DNA of 55,557 bases from Holophagae bacterium (GTDB lineage Bacteria; Acidobacteriota; Holophagae; Acanthopleuribacterales; Acanthopleuribacteraceae): contig JAJCXM010000036.1 of assembly GCA_029263455.1 (NCBI GenBank), positions 1 through 55,557 of the forward strand. The letters are read 5' to 3'. The notes beneath the pieces were generated by a model. That model had not been told where the DNA came from. It saw only the letters and a program-made list of their open reading frames with translations, and did not search any database. Numbering within the stretch: position 1 is the first letter of the stretch; each line of letters begins with the position of its first letter. Position numbers and translations under genes: made by a program. Of this stretch, positions 54,675-55,557 are shown one piece after another.

Positions 54675-55223
54675 ATGAAAATTATCCAATATTTGGCACT
54701 GGCTCTGATCGTAGCGACGGGTGCCAAGTCAAACGAGCAGTTCAACGCTATTCAATATGTTGAAGGTCAATGGCAAGTGGTGACCACATTTTTCGAGGAC
54801 GGTAAGTGGGGCACGCCCAGTCCTGCAACAACCACGGTTGCTGAACGCGCTTTAGGTGGCGCCTTCATTCGCTTGAATACGCCTATCCCCTTCCCAGGTG
54901 CGACGTTTCAGTTTGAAATGACGTTGTCCTACGACCGTTTCAATCACGTGTACCGCGTCGCGTTCCTAGACGACCTCAACGGCTACATGGACTTCTATAC
55001 AGGGCAAATGAAAGACGGCATTTTAACCATCACTAATACAAACACGGGTACCGCCTTCCCCGACGGCAATGGCGGATTTGTTTACGGGAAACTGGAAATA
55101 CAACCAACTAAGGGTGGTTTTTCGCTTCACGCCTATACGAGCAGTAGCACTGAAGGACCGTTCGCGTCGTATATGAAATTGGAATTCACCGCTGTGGCCA
55201 AAGACAAGGCTGACGGCAAATAG
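54675..55223 (+). CDS. Exported DUF1579-like protein
   Basis: 182 aa; GGGG five bases before the ATG; signal peptide about 1-19. Beta-rich, barrel-like pattern: YVEGQWQVVTTFFEDGKW, ERALGGAFIRLNTPIP, FEMTLSYDRFNHVYRVAFLDD, MDFYTGQMKDGILTITN. This is the layout of DUF1579 proteins, a lipocalin-like family that probably binds small molecules. No catalytic motif. Last gene before the group II intron. Confidence 0.7.
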   Translation: MKIIQYLALALIVATGAKSNEQFNAIQYVEGQWQVVTTFFEDGKWGTPSPATTTVAERALGGAFIRLNTPIPFPGATFQFEMTLSYDRFNHVYRVAFLDDLNGYMDFYTGQMKDGILTITNTNTGTAFPDGNGGFVYGKLEIQPTKGGFSLHAYTSSSTEGPFASYMKLEFTAVAKDKADGK

Positions 55224-55420
55224 TCATCTATCTCGCGACAACTTGTCCGAACAATCTATTTCGACGAAGTGACGGTGTCGACAGGAGCCTAAGCGACTGA
55301 GGTGCCGCTCTGAGGTAAACAGACGGGACAATGGCATCGGGGTACAGCTATCAATCTGAGTCTGGCTTCCTTGACGCGGCGTAATGTGTGAAACCGGCCA
55401 GCCATAGGTGTTCAAAAATG

Positions 55421-55557
55421 ATAGGGGTAGGGAGGAGCCATTTCTGAATCCCCCCTCCCTCCGAACCGTACGTGCGGTTCTCCCGCATACGGCTCTCCGG
55501 TTGGTGGTCTTACCTCACAGAGGACTTGAAATTCAGCCGATGCGCACGTGTGGCTGA
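55421..55557 (-). mobile_element. 3' end of a group II intron (continues beyond the window)
   Basis: On the minus strand, domain V (55463-55495) is followed by a G-rich/C-rich stem (domain VI) and a CTACCCCTAT end at about 55421, matching the usual 3' boundary (AY). The remaining 62 bases toward the window edge are typical of the sequence between the maturase ORF and domain V. The maturase would lie to the right of the window; whether the intron is complete cannot be seen. It lies in the intergenic space after the DUF1579-like gene, orientation opposite to that gene. Bases 55224-55420 hold nothing I recognise. Confidence 0.75.
55463..55495 (-). ncRNA. Group II intron domain V
   Basis: On the minus strand: GAGCCGTATGCGG, loop AGAA region, CCGCACGTACGGTTC. 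The lower stem GAGCCGT/ACGGTTC, the two-base bulge and the upper stem GCGG/CCGC match the conserved catalytic hairpin of bacterial group II introns, which binds the active-site metals. Confidence 0.85.

Noticed and set aside
1-55557. tRNA or rRNA genes and CRISPR arrays
   Set aside because: I found no cloverleaf-like tRNA sequence, rRNA-like stretch or regularly spaced identical repeats by eye.

Overview
The window looks like chromosomal DNA of a Gram-negative, respiratory, non-model bacterium. The signs are many secreted proteins with signal peptides, three IPTL-CTERM-like tags (VP[AT]L... then a membrane helix and arginines), periplasmic multiheme cytochromes, two eukaryote-like Ser/Thr kinases, a caspase-like protease and a one-protein hybrid two-component system. 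Acidobacteriota (Holophagae-like) or a deep gammaproteobacterial lineage would fit, but nothing here fixes the taxonomy. Coding density is high and starts are often TTG or GTG behind clear Shine-Dalgarno sequences.

Layout. 1-9.8 kb: mostly single genes: a partial IPTL-type surface protein, a second IPTL protein, an MTA/SAH-deaminase-like amidohydrolase with an N-terminal leader, DUF6090-, DUF1801- and DUF6544-like proteins, a PD40/TolB-like propeller, an NHL-type propeller and an ArsR regulator with a palindromic operator candidate. 9.9-14.6 kb: a tightly overlapping three-gene unit on the minus strand encoding a Cache/HAMP transmembrane Ser/Thr kinase, an Ig/OmpL47-like exported protein and a LysM-FecR exported protein. 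15-16.6 kb: another IPTL protein and an ABM-like/ArsR pair. 16.7-20.6 kb: a compact minus-strand operon of an alpha/beta hydrolase (GHSTG), a caspase-like protease and a protein of unknown function that shares a beta-module with the caspase. It sits behind two abutting perfect dyads. A kinase-TPR gene lies just upstream. 23.4-27 kb: tetraheme cytochrome c, TAT-exported four-cluster Fe-S protein, NrfD-type quinone-interacting membrane subunit and pentaheme cytochrome c, a Cbc/Qrc-like electron-transfer module without a molybdenum catalytic subunit. 27-36.4 kb: a large membrane protein and three repeat-rich exported proteins.

36.8-43.7 kb is the most striking respiratory locus: six co-directional genes encoding a haem-copper-oxidase-like paralogue lacking the helix VII CuB histidines, a 48-aa membrane peptide, a CuA subunit, a catalytic haem-copper subunit that keeps all six histidines but has Gln at the HPEVY tyrosine position, a SenC/SCO protein fused to three membrane helices, and a cytochrome b - 2x[4Fe-4S] - MvhD-like fusion. 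The arrangement and the missing tyrosine point to a nitric-oxide-reductase-like enzyme of the norSY-senC-orf1 kind rather than an O2 reductase. A perfect TATGAC-N4-GTCATA dyad at class II FNR/DNR spacing from a -10-like hexamer lies upstream.

43.8-55.2 kb: a DUF6923-like exported protein, a hybrid two-component sensor/AraC regulator, a repeat protein, an alkaline-phosphatase/TPR protein translationally overlapping a DUF2723 (GT-C-like) membrane protein, and a DUF1579-like exported protein. The right edge (55421 onward, minus strand) is the 3' end of a group II intron with a recognisable domain V; its maturase, if any, lies outside the window.

The two best candidates for an undescribed system are the caspase/hydrolase/beta-module operon (16687-20633) and the tyrosine-less haem-copper oxidoreductase locus with its Fe-S/cytochrome b fusion (36719-43696). 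All functional statements come from reading motifs; no database search was possible.
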